Of a stretch of 43,985 bases of DNA, positions 32,100 to 41,431 are shown in pieces; positions within the stretch are counted from its first letter, which is position 1, and each line of letters starts with the position of its first letter. Made by a program: the position numbers and the translations under genes. The stretch comes from JBIICS01 sp044238735 (GTDB lineage: Bacteria; Bacteroidota; Bacteroidia; UBA4408): NCBI GenBank assembly GCA_044238735.1, contig JBIICS010000006.1, forward strand, positions 1 to 43,985. The letters run 5' to 3'. The notes beneath the pieces were generated by a model that did not search any database, was not told the origin of the DNA, and was given only the letters and a program-made list of their open reading frames with translations.

Positions 32100-33490
32100 A
32101 AACAAAGCTTAGCATTTTATTAATAATGATTTGTATAGGCAATTCGTTTGCACAAGAAAAAGCTAAATCAGCTAATTCCTTCTCATTGCAAGATGCCATT
32201 AGTTACAGCGTTGCACACAACCCTAATCATTTAAATACCATAATTGATGCCGAGATAGCCAAAGCAAAAAAAAACGAAATAACAGGCATTGGCTTGCCTC
32301 AGTTAAATGGAAGTTTTGATTTACGCTATAATCCCAAAGTACCGACACAAGTATTACCAAACTTTATTGGTAGTGCCATCTTACAAACGTTACAGGCAGC
32401 AGGATTATATCCTCCAGGACCTTTACCTCCGCCTAATCCAGAATTTATTGCTGCACAATTTGGTGTTAAATACAACGCCAACGCGGGTATAACTGCTAGT
32501 CAGTTAATTTTTTCATCCGATTATATTGTTGGTCTTCAGGCAGCAAAAGCCATAATGGAATTGAGTCAGAAAAACATCGACCGATCTAAAATTGACATAA
32601 TTGCTCAGGTTTCGAAAGCATACTATGGTGCCATTATCAATAAAGAACGTATTAAATTAATTGATGCCAATATAGCAAGAGTTAAAAAGCTAAGAGACGA
32701 TACAAAGGTGCTTTTTGATAATGGTTTTGTAGAAAAAATAGATTTAGACAGAATTGACCTTGCCTTTAATAATATATTAGTAGAAAAAGAGAAAATAACG
32801 CGTTTATTCTCACTTGCAGAATCATTGCTTAAGTTTCAAATGGGTTTAGATTTAAACCAAAGCATAATTCTAACCGACAGCTTATCTATTTCGGGAATAA
32901 CATTAGGCGAGATAAACGATAAAATAAATGTAACTAACCGCATCGAATACTCATTAATTAAACAACAGGAATTATTGAATCAATTCGATTTAAAAAGAAA
33001 CAAACTAAGTTATCTTCCAACGCTTGCAGGTTATGGCACCATGCAAACTCAAGCCATGCGTAACGAGTTTGATGTTTTTAATTCTAAAACTCCATGGTAT
33101 GCCTTTGGTTCTATCGGTGTAACGCTAAATCTCAATTTATTTGATGGATTTCAAAAAAACTATCGCATTCAACAAGCCAAACTAAATTTAGAAAAAATAC
33201 AAAATAGTTTAAAGAACATTGAGAACGCTTTAACTATGGAAACTCAATCGGCTCAGGTTAATTATCAAAATGCTATATCAAGTTTAAATTTCCAGAAAAA
33301 AAATATAGAACTAGCCGATAACGTATACAAAGTTTCTAAAATAAAATACGATCAGGGGGTTGGTTCTAATCTGGAGGTATTAAATGCAGAAACTTCTCTT
33401 AAAGAAGCCCAAACAAATTATTATAACGCTTTATATGATTATGCCGTATCAAAGGTAGATTACGACAAAGCTATAGGCAATTTAAAATAA
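32096..33490 (+). CDS. TolC-family outer-membrane efflux channel
   Basis: A 464-residue protein with a signal peptide (1-19, GNSFAQ) and two outer-membrane efflux repeats: 'FSLQDAISYSVAHNPNHLNTII', later 'KAYYGAIINKERIKLID' and 'NLFDGFQKNYRIQQAKLNLEKIQ', 'ALYDYAVSKVDYDKAIGNL'. Long amphipathic helices match the TolC alpha-barrel. A Pro/Gly-rich insert 'YPPGPLPPPNPEF' (near 101-113) is unusual for TolC and may form an exposed loop. It is the only outer-membrane channel in the locus and so probably serves both the ABC and RND pumps that follow. Starts in an ATGA overlap. Confidence 0.92.
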   Translation: MKTKLSILLIMICIGNSFAQEKAKSANSFSLQDAISYSVAHNPNHLNTIIDAEIAKAKKNEITGIGLPQLNGSFDLRYNPKVPTQVLPNFIGSAILQTLQAAGLYPPGPLPPPNPEFIAAQFGVKYNANAGITASQLIFSSDYIVGLQAAKAIMELSQKNIDRSKIDIIAQVSKAYYGAIINKERIKLIDANIARVKKLRDDTKVLFDNGFVEKIDLDRIDLAFNNILVEKEKITRLFSLAESLLKFQMGLDLNQSIILTDSLSISGITLGEINDKINVTNRIEYSLIKQQELLNQFDLKRNKLSYLPTLAGYGTMQTQAMRNEFDVFNSKTPWYAFGSIGVTLNLNLFDGFQKNYRIQQAKLNLEKIQNSLKNIENALTMETQSAQVNYQNAISSLNFQKKNIELADNVYKVSKIKYDQGVGSNLEVLNAETSLKEAQTNYYNALYDYAVSKVDYDKAIGNLK

Positions 33491-34578
33491 TGATAATGTA
33501 CACCCTCAAATATAGTTTTGCATTTCTATTAATTTGTTTAAGCCTTCTTTCCTGTAAGAAAAAAGACAATCAAACAACTGTTAAAAGAAAAAATTTAGTT
33601 CAGGCCGTATACGCATCCGGCAAAATTTATCCGATTAATTACTACAAAGTTCTGGCTAAATTCCCAGGCTATATTTCTTCTATTCACGTAAAAGCCGGTC
33701 AAAAAGTTAAAACCGGCGACACACTTGCGGTTATAAAGAACGAATCCATGCAGGCAAATTCCGATATTGCCCTTAACAACTCACAACTGGCTTCTCGTAA
33801 TTCTGACAATTTAATGAAAATTGCAGCTACTGATTTAAGCGCTGCAATTTCAAAATTCGATTTAGATTCTATAAATTATATGAGATACGAAAATCTATTT
33901 AAAAACGGGGCTACATCGCGCTTAATGGCAGATCAGTCTAAAACCCAATTCGAAATTTCGAAACAGAATTTAATTAAGGCCAAAAACAATTACCAAAGTG
34001 TAAAAGATAAAGCAATAACAGATGCCGAAAACGCCAGTTTAAATTATAAAGCTGCTAACAGTAGTTTAAACGACTATGTATTAAAAGCTGAAAAGGCCGG
34101 TAAAATTTATAACATAGATGCCGAAATAGGCGAATTGGTTAATCCGAACAAAATTCTTTTTGAAATAGGAAACTCCGATTTATTTGAAGTTGAGTTAAGC
34201 ATAGATGAAACGGATATAAATTATGTGAAACAAGGAGAACAAATACTTTTTACAATTGATGCCTTTGGCGAACAAATTTTAAAAGGACGTGTAAAAGAAA
34301 TATACCCCAGTATATCCAGTGTTAATCGCACTTCTAAGGTAATTGCAGAAATTGAACAAAATCCACAAATTATTTCGGGCCTTTCAGCCGAAGCAAATAT
34401 CATTATCAAAGAAAAGAAAAACACGCTGGTGATTCCGCGCGAATATTTAATTAACAACAACTTTGTTAAGCTAAAAGATGCTGAACAACTCACTAAAATT
34501 AAAACAGGTGTTTCCGATTTAGAAAACATTGAGGTAATTGAAGGAATTAATGAAAATGATGTTATAGTTAAACCCTAA
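33490..34578 (+). CDS. HlyD/MacA-type periplasmic adaptor lipoprotein (ABC pump)
   Basis: A 362-residue membrane-fusion protein. Lipobox LLSC with Cys22 gives an inner-membrane lipoprotein. A biotinyl-lipoyl half motif ('PGYISSIHVKAGQKVKTGDTLAVIK', about 57-81), a helical hairpin (about 95-195), the second half ('KAEKAGKIYNIDAEIGELVNPNKILFEIGN') and the beta-barrel/membrane-proximal domain are seen. It joins the ABC permease to TolC. Start ATG 33490 overlaps the TolC stop by one base (TAATG), and its own stop overlaps the permease start in the same way. Confidence 0.9.
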   Translation: MIMYTLKYSFAFLLICLSLLSCKKKDNQTTVKRKNLVQAVYASGKIYPINYYKVLAKFPGYISSIHVKAGQKVKTGDTLAVIKNESMQANSDIALNNSQLASRNSDNLMKIAATDLSAAISKFDLDSINYMRYENLFKNGATSRLMADQSKTQFEISKQNLIKAKNNYQSVKDKAITDAENASLNYKAANSSLNDYVLKAEKAGKIYNIDAEIGELVNPNKILFEIGNSDLFEVELSIDETDINYVKQGEQILFTIDAFGEQILKGRVKEIYPSISSVNRTSKVIAEIEQNPQIISGLSAEANIIIKEKKNTLVIPREYLINNNFVKLKDAEQLTKIKTGVSDLENIEVIEGINENDVIVKP

Positions 34579-35843
34579 TGCAAAAGAAACGTTCGCCTAA
34601 TATTAAAATTGCTCTCAATCATTTGCTCTCCAAAAAGAGACAAACCATTGTGGCTATGTTGGGCGTAACCTTTGGCATTGCTATCTTTATCTTCCAAGCC
34701 GGTTTAATGTCGGGTTTTCAGGATTATTTTATTGAGCAAACTGTAAGCACTACAGCCAATATCAGACTTTACAACGAATCTGACAAAAATAGACCCAGTA
34801 TTATCAGTAAAATAAATGATTCTACCAAAGTGTGGACATTGGTAAATAACCAAAAACCAAAAGAACAAGAGTTGAAGATTAAAAATGGTTATCAAATTAT
34901 TGAAATTTTAGAAAAACATCCCGAAGTTTCTGGCGTATCTCCATTTTTAGGTTCTCAGGCCATCTATAAATTAGGCATTGCACAGCTTGCCGGCAGAGTT
35001 TCCGGAGTGGATATTGTAAAAGAAAATATGCTTTTCGATTTAGCTAAAAACACAACAAAAGGAAATATATTCAGTTTGCAAACTATACCAAACGGAATAA
35101 TTTTAGGTAGCGAATTAGCTAATTTATTGGGAGCTAAAATGAATGATAATATTACTGTAATCTCCCCATTAGGTGTTTCACTCGAAATGAAAGTGGTAGG
35201 TATTCATAATTCAGGATTGGTTGAGGTAGATAAATCCCGAGCATTTGTAAGCATTCGTAATGCTCAAAAATTACTGAGAGTAGACGGTGCATATTTAACA
35301 GATATTAATGTAAAGCTTAAAGATTTTAATCGCGCCGAGATTTTAGCTAAAGAGTTTGAAAGAAAATTTAAAATAAAGGCTACCGATTGGAAGACTGCAA
35401 ACGCCAATATTTTTAGTGTTTTCAAAATTCAGAATATGGTTACATATTTAATTATTGCCTCTATTTTAATTGTGTCTGGCTTTGGTATATTCAACATTCT
35501 GATGATGATAATTTATGAAAAAATGCCTGATATAGCCATCTTAAAGGCTATTGGTTATAAGGACCGCGATATTATGCAAATATTTTTAGTAGAATCATTA
35601 ATTATTGGAATAATTGGCGGAATTCTGGGTTTGCTATTAGGTTTCGTTTTACAACAGATTGTCGGAAATATTAAAATGAATGTTAAGGGATTTGTTTCAA
35701 TGGAATACTTGAGATTTCGATCTACACCTGCTTTTTATATGTTTGCATACTTTTTTGCATTAATAGTTACTGCTATTGCTGGATATATTCCCGCACGAAA
35801 GGCAAGTAAAATAGACCCTATAGATATTATCAGAAGCAAATAG
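34578..35843 (+). CDS. MacB/LolC-type ABC transporter permease
   Basis: A 421-residue permease of the type VII (mechanotransmission) group: first membrane segment about 20-45 ('KRQTIVAMLGVTFGIAIFIF'), a large periplasmic MacB_PCD domain (about 50-275), then the FtsX domain with three membrane segments (about 288-312, 340-365, 385-405) and the usual ending 'GYIPARKASKIDPIDIIRSK'. 'MPDIAILKAIGYKDRDIMQIFL' is the coupling helix. It pairs with the ATPase encoded next and resembles lipoprotein-release or macrolide-type exporters; substrate unknown. Confidence 0.9.
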   Translation: MQKKRSPNIKIALNHLLSKKRQTIVAMLGVTFGIAIFIFQAGLMSGFQDYFIEQTVSTTANIRLYNESDKNRPSIISKINDSTKVWTLVNNQKPKEQELKIKNGYQIIEILEKHPEVSGVSPFLGSQAIYKLGIAQLAGRVSGVDIVKENMLFDLAKNTTKGNIFSLQTIPNGIILGSELANLLGAKMNDNITVISPLGVSLEMKVVGIHNSGLVEVDKSRAFVSIRNAQKLLRVDGAYLTDINVKLKDFNRAEILAKEFERKFKIKATDWKTANANIFSVFKIQNMVTYLIIASILIVSGFGIFNILMMIIYEKMPDIAILKAIGYKDRDIMQIFLVESLIIGIIGGILGLLLGFVLQQIVGNIKMNVKGFVSMEYLRFRSTPAFYMFAYFFALIVTAIAGYIPARKASKIDPIDIIRSK

Positions 35844-36541
35844 TGAAAGAAAAGATATTACATACCGTTAATCTTAATAAATACTTTTACGATCCTGTAG
35901 AATTTCAGGTGCTTAAAAACATTAATGTAAATTTATACAAAGGTGAATTTGCTTCTATTATCGGATCTTCCGGTAGCGGAAAATCTACTTTACTTTATAT
36001 TCTTTCTACATTAGACACTGGATATAATGGAGACCTGTTTCTAGAGCAGGATAATTTGGCTCTTAAAACAAAGAATGAGTTGGCTACTATTCGAAACGAA
36101 AAAATGGGATTTGTTTTTCAGTTTCATTACTTATTAACCGATTTTACGGTATTAGAGAATGTAATGCTTCCGGCACTAAAGCTTGCAAAATATTCAACTG
36201 AGGAAATTGAATCTAGAGCTTTAGCTAAATTGGAACTATTAGGCCTAAGTGACCAAACATTAAAGAAAGCCGGAAAATTGTCGGGCGGTCAACAACAACG
36301 CGTTGCTATTGCACGCGCATTAATAAATGACCCCGTAGTAGTATTTGGCGACGAACCAACCGGAAATCTAGACTCCAAAAATTCAGATCTCGTTTTTGGA
36401 ATATTTCAGGAATTAAAACAAGAAATTAATCAAACTATATTGGTAGTAACACATGATATGAACTTTGCTAACCGAACCGATCGGATTATTCGCTTACACG
36501 ACGGTGAAGTTGTAAGTTCAGGGGAGGCTACATTAAATTAA
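35843..36541 (+). CDS. MacB/LolD-type ABC transporter ATP-binding protein
   Basis: A 232-residue ATPase. Walker A GSSGSGKST (41-49), Q-loop in 'MGFVFQFHYLLTDFTVLENVMLPAL', signature 'LSGGQQQRVAIARAL', Walker B and D-loop 'VVVFGDEPTGNLDS' and the switch His in 'LVVTHDMNFA'. The 'GDEPTGNLDS' form is characteristic of the LolD/MacB/FtsE group that works with FtsX-type permeases. Starts with GTG inside a TAGTG overlap with the permease stop. A 100-bp gap follows before the second adaptor gene. Confidence 0.95.
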   Translation: MKEKILHTVNLNKYFYDPVEFQVLKNINVNLYKGEFASIIGSSGSGKSTLLYILSTLDTGYNGDLFLEQDNLALKTKNELATIRNEKMGFVFQFHYLLTDFTVLENVMLPALKLAKYSTEEIESRALAKLELLGLSDQTLKKAGKLSGGQQQRVAIARALINDPVVVFGDEPTGNLDSKNSDLVFGIFQELKQEINQTILVVTHDMNFANRTDRIIRLHDGEVVSSGEATLN

Positions 36542-36641
36542 CATTATAAACAAAATAAAGAATCATCTTGTTAAACAAAGCATAATCTAAATTGTAAACT
36601 ATTTTTAGAACTTTTAAAATTAATATTATATAACCCCAGAT

Positions 36642-37769
36642 ATGAAGCTGAAAAAAATTAAAACAAATTTACTGTTATCGATCACCCTCTCTGCATTAAT
36701 TATTTCCTGCAATAGCAACAACGATGGAGATAAGAAAAAACTTTTGGAAGACTTAAGAAAAAAAGAGGCCGAAATAAAAAAGCAAATTGCCGATCTTGAA
36801 AAAGAAATTGGATCTGATCAAGGCCAGTCGGGCGGAAAAGAAAAATATGTTGGTATAACCCGTCTATCAGAAAGAAACTTTAACACCTATATTGATGTGC
36901 AGGGCAAAGTAGATAGTGACGAAAATGTAGCCGTAAGTTCTGAGATGCCCGGAACTATTACTAAAATTTATGTAAAGCTGGGTGATATGGTAAGCAAGGG
37001 ACAAACACTTGCTGAAACAGATAATAAAGCAATTTTGCAAGGCATGGAAGAAATTAAAACAAACTTAGAGCTTGTAAACACACTTTATGAAAAACAAAAA
37101 AGTTTATGGGATCAGAAAATTGGAACGGAAGTTCAATACCTGCAAACCAAAACTCAAAAAGAAGGTTTGGAACGAAGATTAGCCAGCATGAATGAACAAT
37201 TAAAAATGACTAAAATAGTTTCACCAATTGACGGTACGGTTGATGAACTGAATATCAAACTTGGATCTGCAACAGCGCCCGGTTTCCCGGCAATTAGAAT
37301 CGTTAACTTAAGAAATCTAAAGGTAAAGGCAGAGATGGCCGAGAATTATGCAAAAAAAGTAAAAACAGGAAATAAAGTAACGGTTATATTATTAGATACA
37401 AAAGATACATTATCAACCGAAATTGCTTATGCAGCTAAAGTAATAAACCCCTTAAATAGAACCTTTACCATTGAAGTTAATCTTGCCGAAGGAGATTTTC
37501 ATCCCAATATGGTAGCCAAATTAATGATTAACAGTTACACTTCTCCAAAACCCACCATTGTTATTCCGGTTGGAACCATACAAACCGACTTAGAAGGAAA
37601 CAATTTTGTTTTTATAAATAAAGGCAATAAGGCAGTTAAACGATCCATAGTTAAGGGTGCAGAATATAATGGTGAAGCCGAGATATTAAGTGGACTTATA
37701 GCCAACGATCAGCTGGTTAGCGAGGGTTATGAAAACATAAACGAAGGCGACCAATTAATTATTAAATAA
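36642..37769 (+). CDS. RND-type periplasmic adaptor lipoprotein
   Basis: A 375-residue membrane-fusion protein of the AcrA/MexA kind. Lipobox LIISC with Cys23. Residues about 29-57 form a charged coiled coil ('KKLLEDLRKKEAEIKKQIAD') not found in typical AcrA. Biotinyl-lipoyl domain 'PGTITKIYVKLGDMVSKGQTLAETD' and its return 'MTKIVSPIDGTVDELNIKLGSATAPG', helical hairpin between, then barrel and membrane-proximal domains. It begins 100 bp after the ABC ATPase, where no clear promoter was found, and 20 bp before the RND pump gene. Confidence 0.92.
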   Translation: MKLKKIKTNLLLSITLSALIISCNSNNDGDKKKLLEDLRKKEAEIKKQIADLEKEIGSDQGQSGGKEKYVGITRLSERNFNTYIDVQGKVDSDENVAVSSEMPGTITKIYVKLGDMVSKGQTLAETDNKAILQGMEEIKTNLELVNTLYEKQKSLWDQKIGTEVQYLQTKTQKEGLERRLASMNEQLKMTKIVSPIDGTVDELNIKLGSATAPGFPAIRIVNLRNLKVKAEMAENYAKKVKTGNKVTVILLDTKDTLSTEIAYAAKVINPLNRTFTIEVNLAEGDFHPNMVAKLMINSYTSPKPTIVIPVGTIQTDLEGNNFVFINKGNKAVKRSIVKGAEYNGEAEILSGLIANDQLVSEGYENINEGDQLIIK

Positions 37770-37789
37770 TATCATCTTCAAAATTTACG

Positions 37790-40700
37790 ATGAAAAACAA
37801 TAAAGAATTCTTCATATCCAGCTGGGCTATAGACAATAGAGTTGCTGTATTTATTATAACCGTTCTTATTACCCTCTGGGGAATTAAAACATATGTGGAT
37901 CTGCCAAAGGAAAGTTTTCCGGATATAGTTGTTCCTAAAATATACATTAACACTATACAAGCAGGCACCTCTCCTACCAACATCGAAAATATTATTACCA
38001 AACCAATAGAAAAACAACTTAAATCCATAACTGGAGTTAAGAAAATTACCTCTAATTCCTATCAGGACGTATCGGTTGTAGTGGTGGAATTTAATACCGA
38101 TGTAGAAGTATCTGTTGCTAAACAAAAAGTTAAAGATGCGGTGGATAAAGCCCGCAACGACTTGCCTCAAACCCTTACCCGAGAACCCAATATCATGGAG
38201 ATAAACCTGAGCGATTTACCTATCATGTATTTAAATATTTCCGGTAATTACGATTTAAATAAACTAAAAAACTTTGCTGAGAATATAAAAGATCGTATTG
38301 AGGGTCTAAAAGAAATTACACGTGTTGATATTGTAGGTGCTCTGGAAAGAGAAATTCAAATTAATGTAGATATGTACAAGTTACAGGCTGCAAATCTTAC
38401 ACTGGGCGACATTCAAAGAGCTATATCTTACGAGAATATGACCATTAGTGGCGGTACCATCCCAATGGAAGGCAAACGCCGAACCTTATCTTTAAAAAAT
38501 GAATTTAAAAAAGTAAACGAAATTGAAAATTTAGTTATAAGCTCTGCAAGTGGCGCACAACTTTATTTAAAAGATATTGCGGCCGTAAGAGATACTTTTA
38601 AAGAAAAAGAAAGCTATGCTCGCCTCGAAGGTAAACCGGTTATTACACTTAATGTTGTTAAACGATCCGGCGAAAATTTAATTGCTGCCTCAGACAAAAT
38701 TAATGAAATTATAAAAGACATGAAGGCAAAAGAATTGCCCGATGGCTTAACCATTAAATTAACCGGAGATCAATCGGAACAAACACGTGTAACCTTACAC
38801 GACCTAATAAATACCATTATCATTGGCTTTATTTTGGTACTGCTTATTCTGATGTTTTTTATGGGTGTTACAAATGCCCTGTTTGTGGCGCTCTCTGTTC
38901 CACTCTCGATGTTTGTAGCCTTTTTAGTAATGCCTACTATTGGTTTTACAATGAATATGATTGTATTATTCTCTTTCCTACTTGCACTGGGCATTGTAGT
39001 GGATGATGCTATTGTGGTAATTGAGAACACGCACCGCATTTTTGATAATGGTAAGGTTCCAATTATCAAAGCGGCTAAATCGGCAACTGGAGAAGTATTT
39101 TTACCGGTACTAGCCGGAACCTTAACAACATTAGCCCCCTTTATTCCACTCGCCTTCTGGGATGGAATAATAGGGGAATTTATGTTCTTTCTTCCTATAA
39201 CTTTAATCATTTCACTTCTTGCATCGTTACTTGTAGCCTATGTAATAAATCCTGTTTTTGCAGTTGAGTTTATGAAACCACATCATGAACACGATTCTGC
39301 TAAACCAAAGTTTAATAAAAGCAATTTAATTGCTTTAGGTATTCTAACTTTTTTAACGATGGTGTTTTACATAAGTGGAAAAACAGCTATGGGTTCTTTC
39401 TTATTGTTTGTAACCGCTTTCTACTTGTTAATTATTGTTTTCTTAAATGATATTATATATAAATTTCAAAATAAAACATGGCCATCAGTTCAAAATGCTT
39501 ATGCACGGCTATTGGCTTGGGCATTAAAGAGACCTTGGAAAATGTTGATGGGCACTTTTATATTGTTTATTTTTTCGCTTGTGTTTTTTGTAATCAGGAG
39601 CCCTAAAGTAATCTTCTTTCCCGAAGGTGATCCTAATTTTATATATGTTTACGCAGCATTACCAGTTGGAACCGATCCTGCAAAAACAAATGAATTAATG
39701 AAAGATATCGAGAAAAAGGTAGAAAGTGTAATTGGTAAAAACAACCCAATAGTTGAATCGATTATTACTAATGTAACTGTTGGTGTAACGGATCCTCAAG
39801 ACGAAGACCAAGGTTCGTATCCAAACAAAGGTAAAATAGCTATTGCGTTTAAGAAGTTTTCGGAACGAAACGGACAGAGCACAGCCATTTATTTACAACA
39901 GTTACAGGAGCTTTTAGTTGGAAAAGTTAAAGGCGCTGAAATAACCGTAAATAAAGAACAAGCAGGTCCTCCAGTTTCTAAACCTATCAATATCGAGATT
40001 AAAGGAGAAAATTTTGAAGAGATCATCGTTACAGCCGATAAACTTAAAAAGTTTATTGAAAACAAACGAATTGCCGGAGTTGAAGAATTAAAAAGCGATT
40101 TTCAGAATAATAAGCCAGAGGTTGTTTTTGATATTGATAGAGAACGTGCTAACCGAGAAGGGATATCAACAGCTCAGTTGGGAATGGAAATTAGAAATGC
40201 CGTATTTGGGGCCGAAGCAACTAAATTCAGAGACGATGAAGATGAATATCCTGTTCAGATTCGCTATGCTTATGATCAACGTAACGATATTGAGAAATTA
40301 AGAAATCTTAAGATTACGTATCGCGACATGAACATGGGCGGTATGCTTAGAAGTGTTCCATTGTCTTCTTTCTGCGATATTCGTTATGAAAATACTTACG
40401 GAGGGATTAAACGTAAAAATCAGAAACGTGTAATTAATCTTTCGTCAAATGTGTTAAATGGTTTTAATCCCAATGAGGTGGTAGACCAGGTAAAGCAAGT
40501 GGTCACTCAATATCCTGCAACACCCGGAGTTACTTTTGATATGACCGGCCAGCAAGAGGAACAAGCGGAAACATCTGCATTCCTTGGCAATGCAATGCTG
40601 GCCTCTATTTTACTTATTATTCTTATTTTGGTAATACAATTTAATTCTATTGGTAAACCATTTATCATCCTTACCGAAATTGCTTTTAGTGTTATTGGAG

Positions 40701-41254
40701 TATTAATTGGAACTGCCTTATTTAAGATGGATATGTCTATTGTAATGACTGGTGTTGGAATTGTAGCACTTGCAGGTATTGTTGTACGCAATGGTATATT
40801 ACTAGTTGAATTTGCCGAACTACTGAGAAGCGAAGGAAAAGGCTTACTAGAAGCTACCATTGAAGCCGGCAGAACACGAATGACACCGGTGTTGTTAACC
40901 GCTACAGCTACCATGCTGGGATTAATTCCTTTAGCAGTAGGCTTAAATATAGATTTCTACGAATTACTTACTACTGGAAATCCCCATATTTATTTTGGCG
41001 GAGATAGCGTGGTGTTTTGGGGTCCTCTATCTTGGACCATGATTTTTGGCTTAAGCTTTGCCACCCTAATTACACTTATTTTGGTGCCTGCTATGTACCT
41101 AATAGCGGAACGCATGAAAAAGAAATCTGAGATTATTTTAGCTCATTATCACTTACCTATGTTTATGATGTATGTGCCGTTTCTGGTAGCACTACTTAGA
41201 TTATTTAATCGCTTTAGTGGTACAAAACTAGATTATGGTAATTTAGATAATTAA
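37790..41254 (+). CDS. RND (HAE1/AcrB-type) efflux pump
   Basis: A 1154-residue inner-membrane proton-driven pump. N-terminal membrane segment 'WAIDNRVAVFIITVLITLWGIKTYVDLPKESFPDI' (spread), the porter repeats, and TM4 with the proton-relay pair Asp-Asp in 'LGIVVDDAIVVIENTHR'. The second half repeats this ('GIVALAGIVVRNGILLVEF'). It is about 100 residues longer than AcrB: extra hydrophobic segments occur around 505-555 ('IALGILTFLTMVFYISGKTA', 'LLFVTAFYLLIIVFLN') and an insert after TM11 ('LTTGNPHIYFGGDSVVFWGP'). These extensions are typical of the Bacteroidota RND group with 'DLPKESFPDI'. Substrate is unknown. A terminator follows 40 bp downstream. Confidence 0.95.
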   Translation: MKNNKEFFISSWAIDNRVAVFIITVLITLWGIKTYVDLPKESFPDIVVPKIYINTIQAGTSPTNIENIITKPIEKQLKSITGVKKITSNSYQDVSVVVVEFNTDVEVSVAKQKVKDAVDKARNDLPQTLTREPNIMEINLSDLPIMYLNISGNYDLNKLKNFAENIKDRIEGLKEITRVDIVGALEREIQINVDMYKLQAANLTLGDIQRAISYENMTISGGTIPMEGKRRTLSLKNEFKKVNEIENLVISSASGAQLYLKDIAAVRDTFKEKESYARLEGKPVITLNVVKRSGENLIAASDKINEIIKDMKAKELPDGLTIKLTGDQSEQTRVTLHDLINTIIIGFILVLLILMFFMGVTNALFVALSVPLSMFVAFLVMPTIGFTMNMIVLFSFLLALGIVVDDAIVVIENTHRIFDNGKVPIIKAAKSATGEVFLPVLAGTLTTLAPFIPLAFWDGIIGEFMFFLPITLIISLLASLLVAYVINPVFAVEFMKPHHEHDSAKPKFNKSNLIALGILTFLTMVFYISGKTAMGSFLLFVTAFYLLIIVFLNDIIYKFQNKTWPSVQNAYARLLAWALKRPWKMLMGTFILFIFSLVFFVIRSPKVIFFPEGDPNFIYVYAALPVGTDPAKTNELMKDIEKKVESVIGKNNPIVESIITNVTVGVTDPQDEDQGSYPNKGKIAIAFKKFSERNGQSTAIYLQQLQELLVGKVKGAEITVNKEQAGPPVSKPINIEIKGENFEEIIVTADKLKKFIENKRIAGVEELKSDFQNNKPEVVFDIDRERANREGISTAQLGMEIRNAVFGAEATKFRDDEDEYPVQIRYAYDQRNDIEKLRNLKITYRDMNMGGMLRSVPLSSFCDIRYENTYGGIKRKNQKRVINLSSNVLNGFNPNEVVDQVKQVVTQYPATPGVTFDMTGQQEEQAETSAFLGNAMLASILLIILILVIQFNSIGKPFIILTEIAFSVIGVLIGTALFKMDMSIVMTGVGIVALAGIVVRNGILLVEFAELLRSEGKGLLEATIEAGRTRMTPVLLTATATMLGLIPLAVGLNIDFYELLTTGNPHIYFGGDSVVFWGPLSWTMIFGLSFATLITLILVPAMYLIAERMKKKSEIILAHYHLPMFMMYVPFLVALLRLFNRFSGTKLDYGNLDN

Positions 41255-41292
41255 ACTCGCTAGCTAACAAAATAAGTTCGCTAAAAATAAAC

Positions 41293-41330
41293 TGCCCCCA
41301 AAAAGTATAACAGCTATTGGGGGCAATTTT
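41293..41330 (+). terminator. Rho-independent terminator of the efflux locus
   Basis: An 8-bp perfect GC-rich stem, TGCCCCCA (41293-41300) with TGGGGGCA (41318-41325), a 17-nt loop and a short T run. Confidence 0.75.
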
Positions 41331-41431
41331 ATGATAAAAAAATAAGTTACACACCAAACATGAGTTAGTCTGTTTAAATACAATTCTATTTAATCCTTTT
41401 TAATACGAAGAGGATTTATTTACGACCTAGA

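Noticed and set aside
36542..36641. Separate promoter for the RND half of the efflux locus
   Set aside because: Only weak matches such as TATTTTTA were seen near 36600; none is good enough to call, so the question is left open.
37762..38170. Minus-strand open frames inside the RND pump gene
   Set aside because: They are antisense to a strongly conserved RND coding region, have no family signature and no promoter box.
31482..41254. Efflux locus as a recently acquired island
   Set aside because: Base composition and codon use look like the neighbours, and there is no integrase, tRNA or flanking direct repeat.
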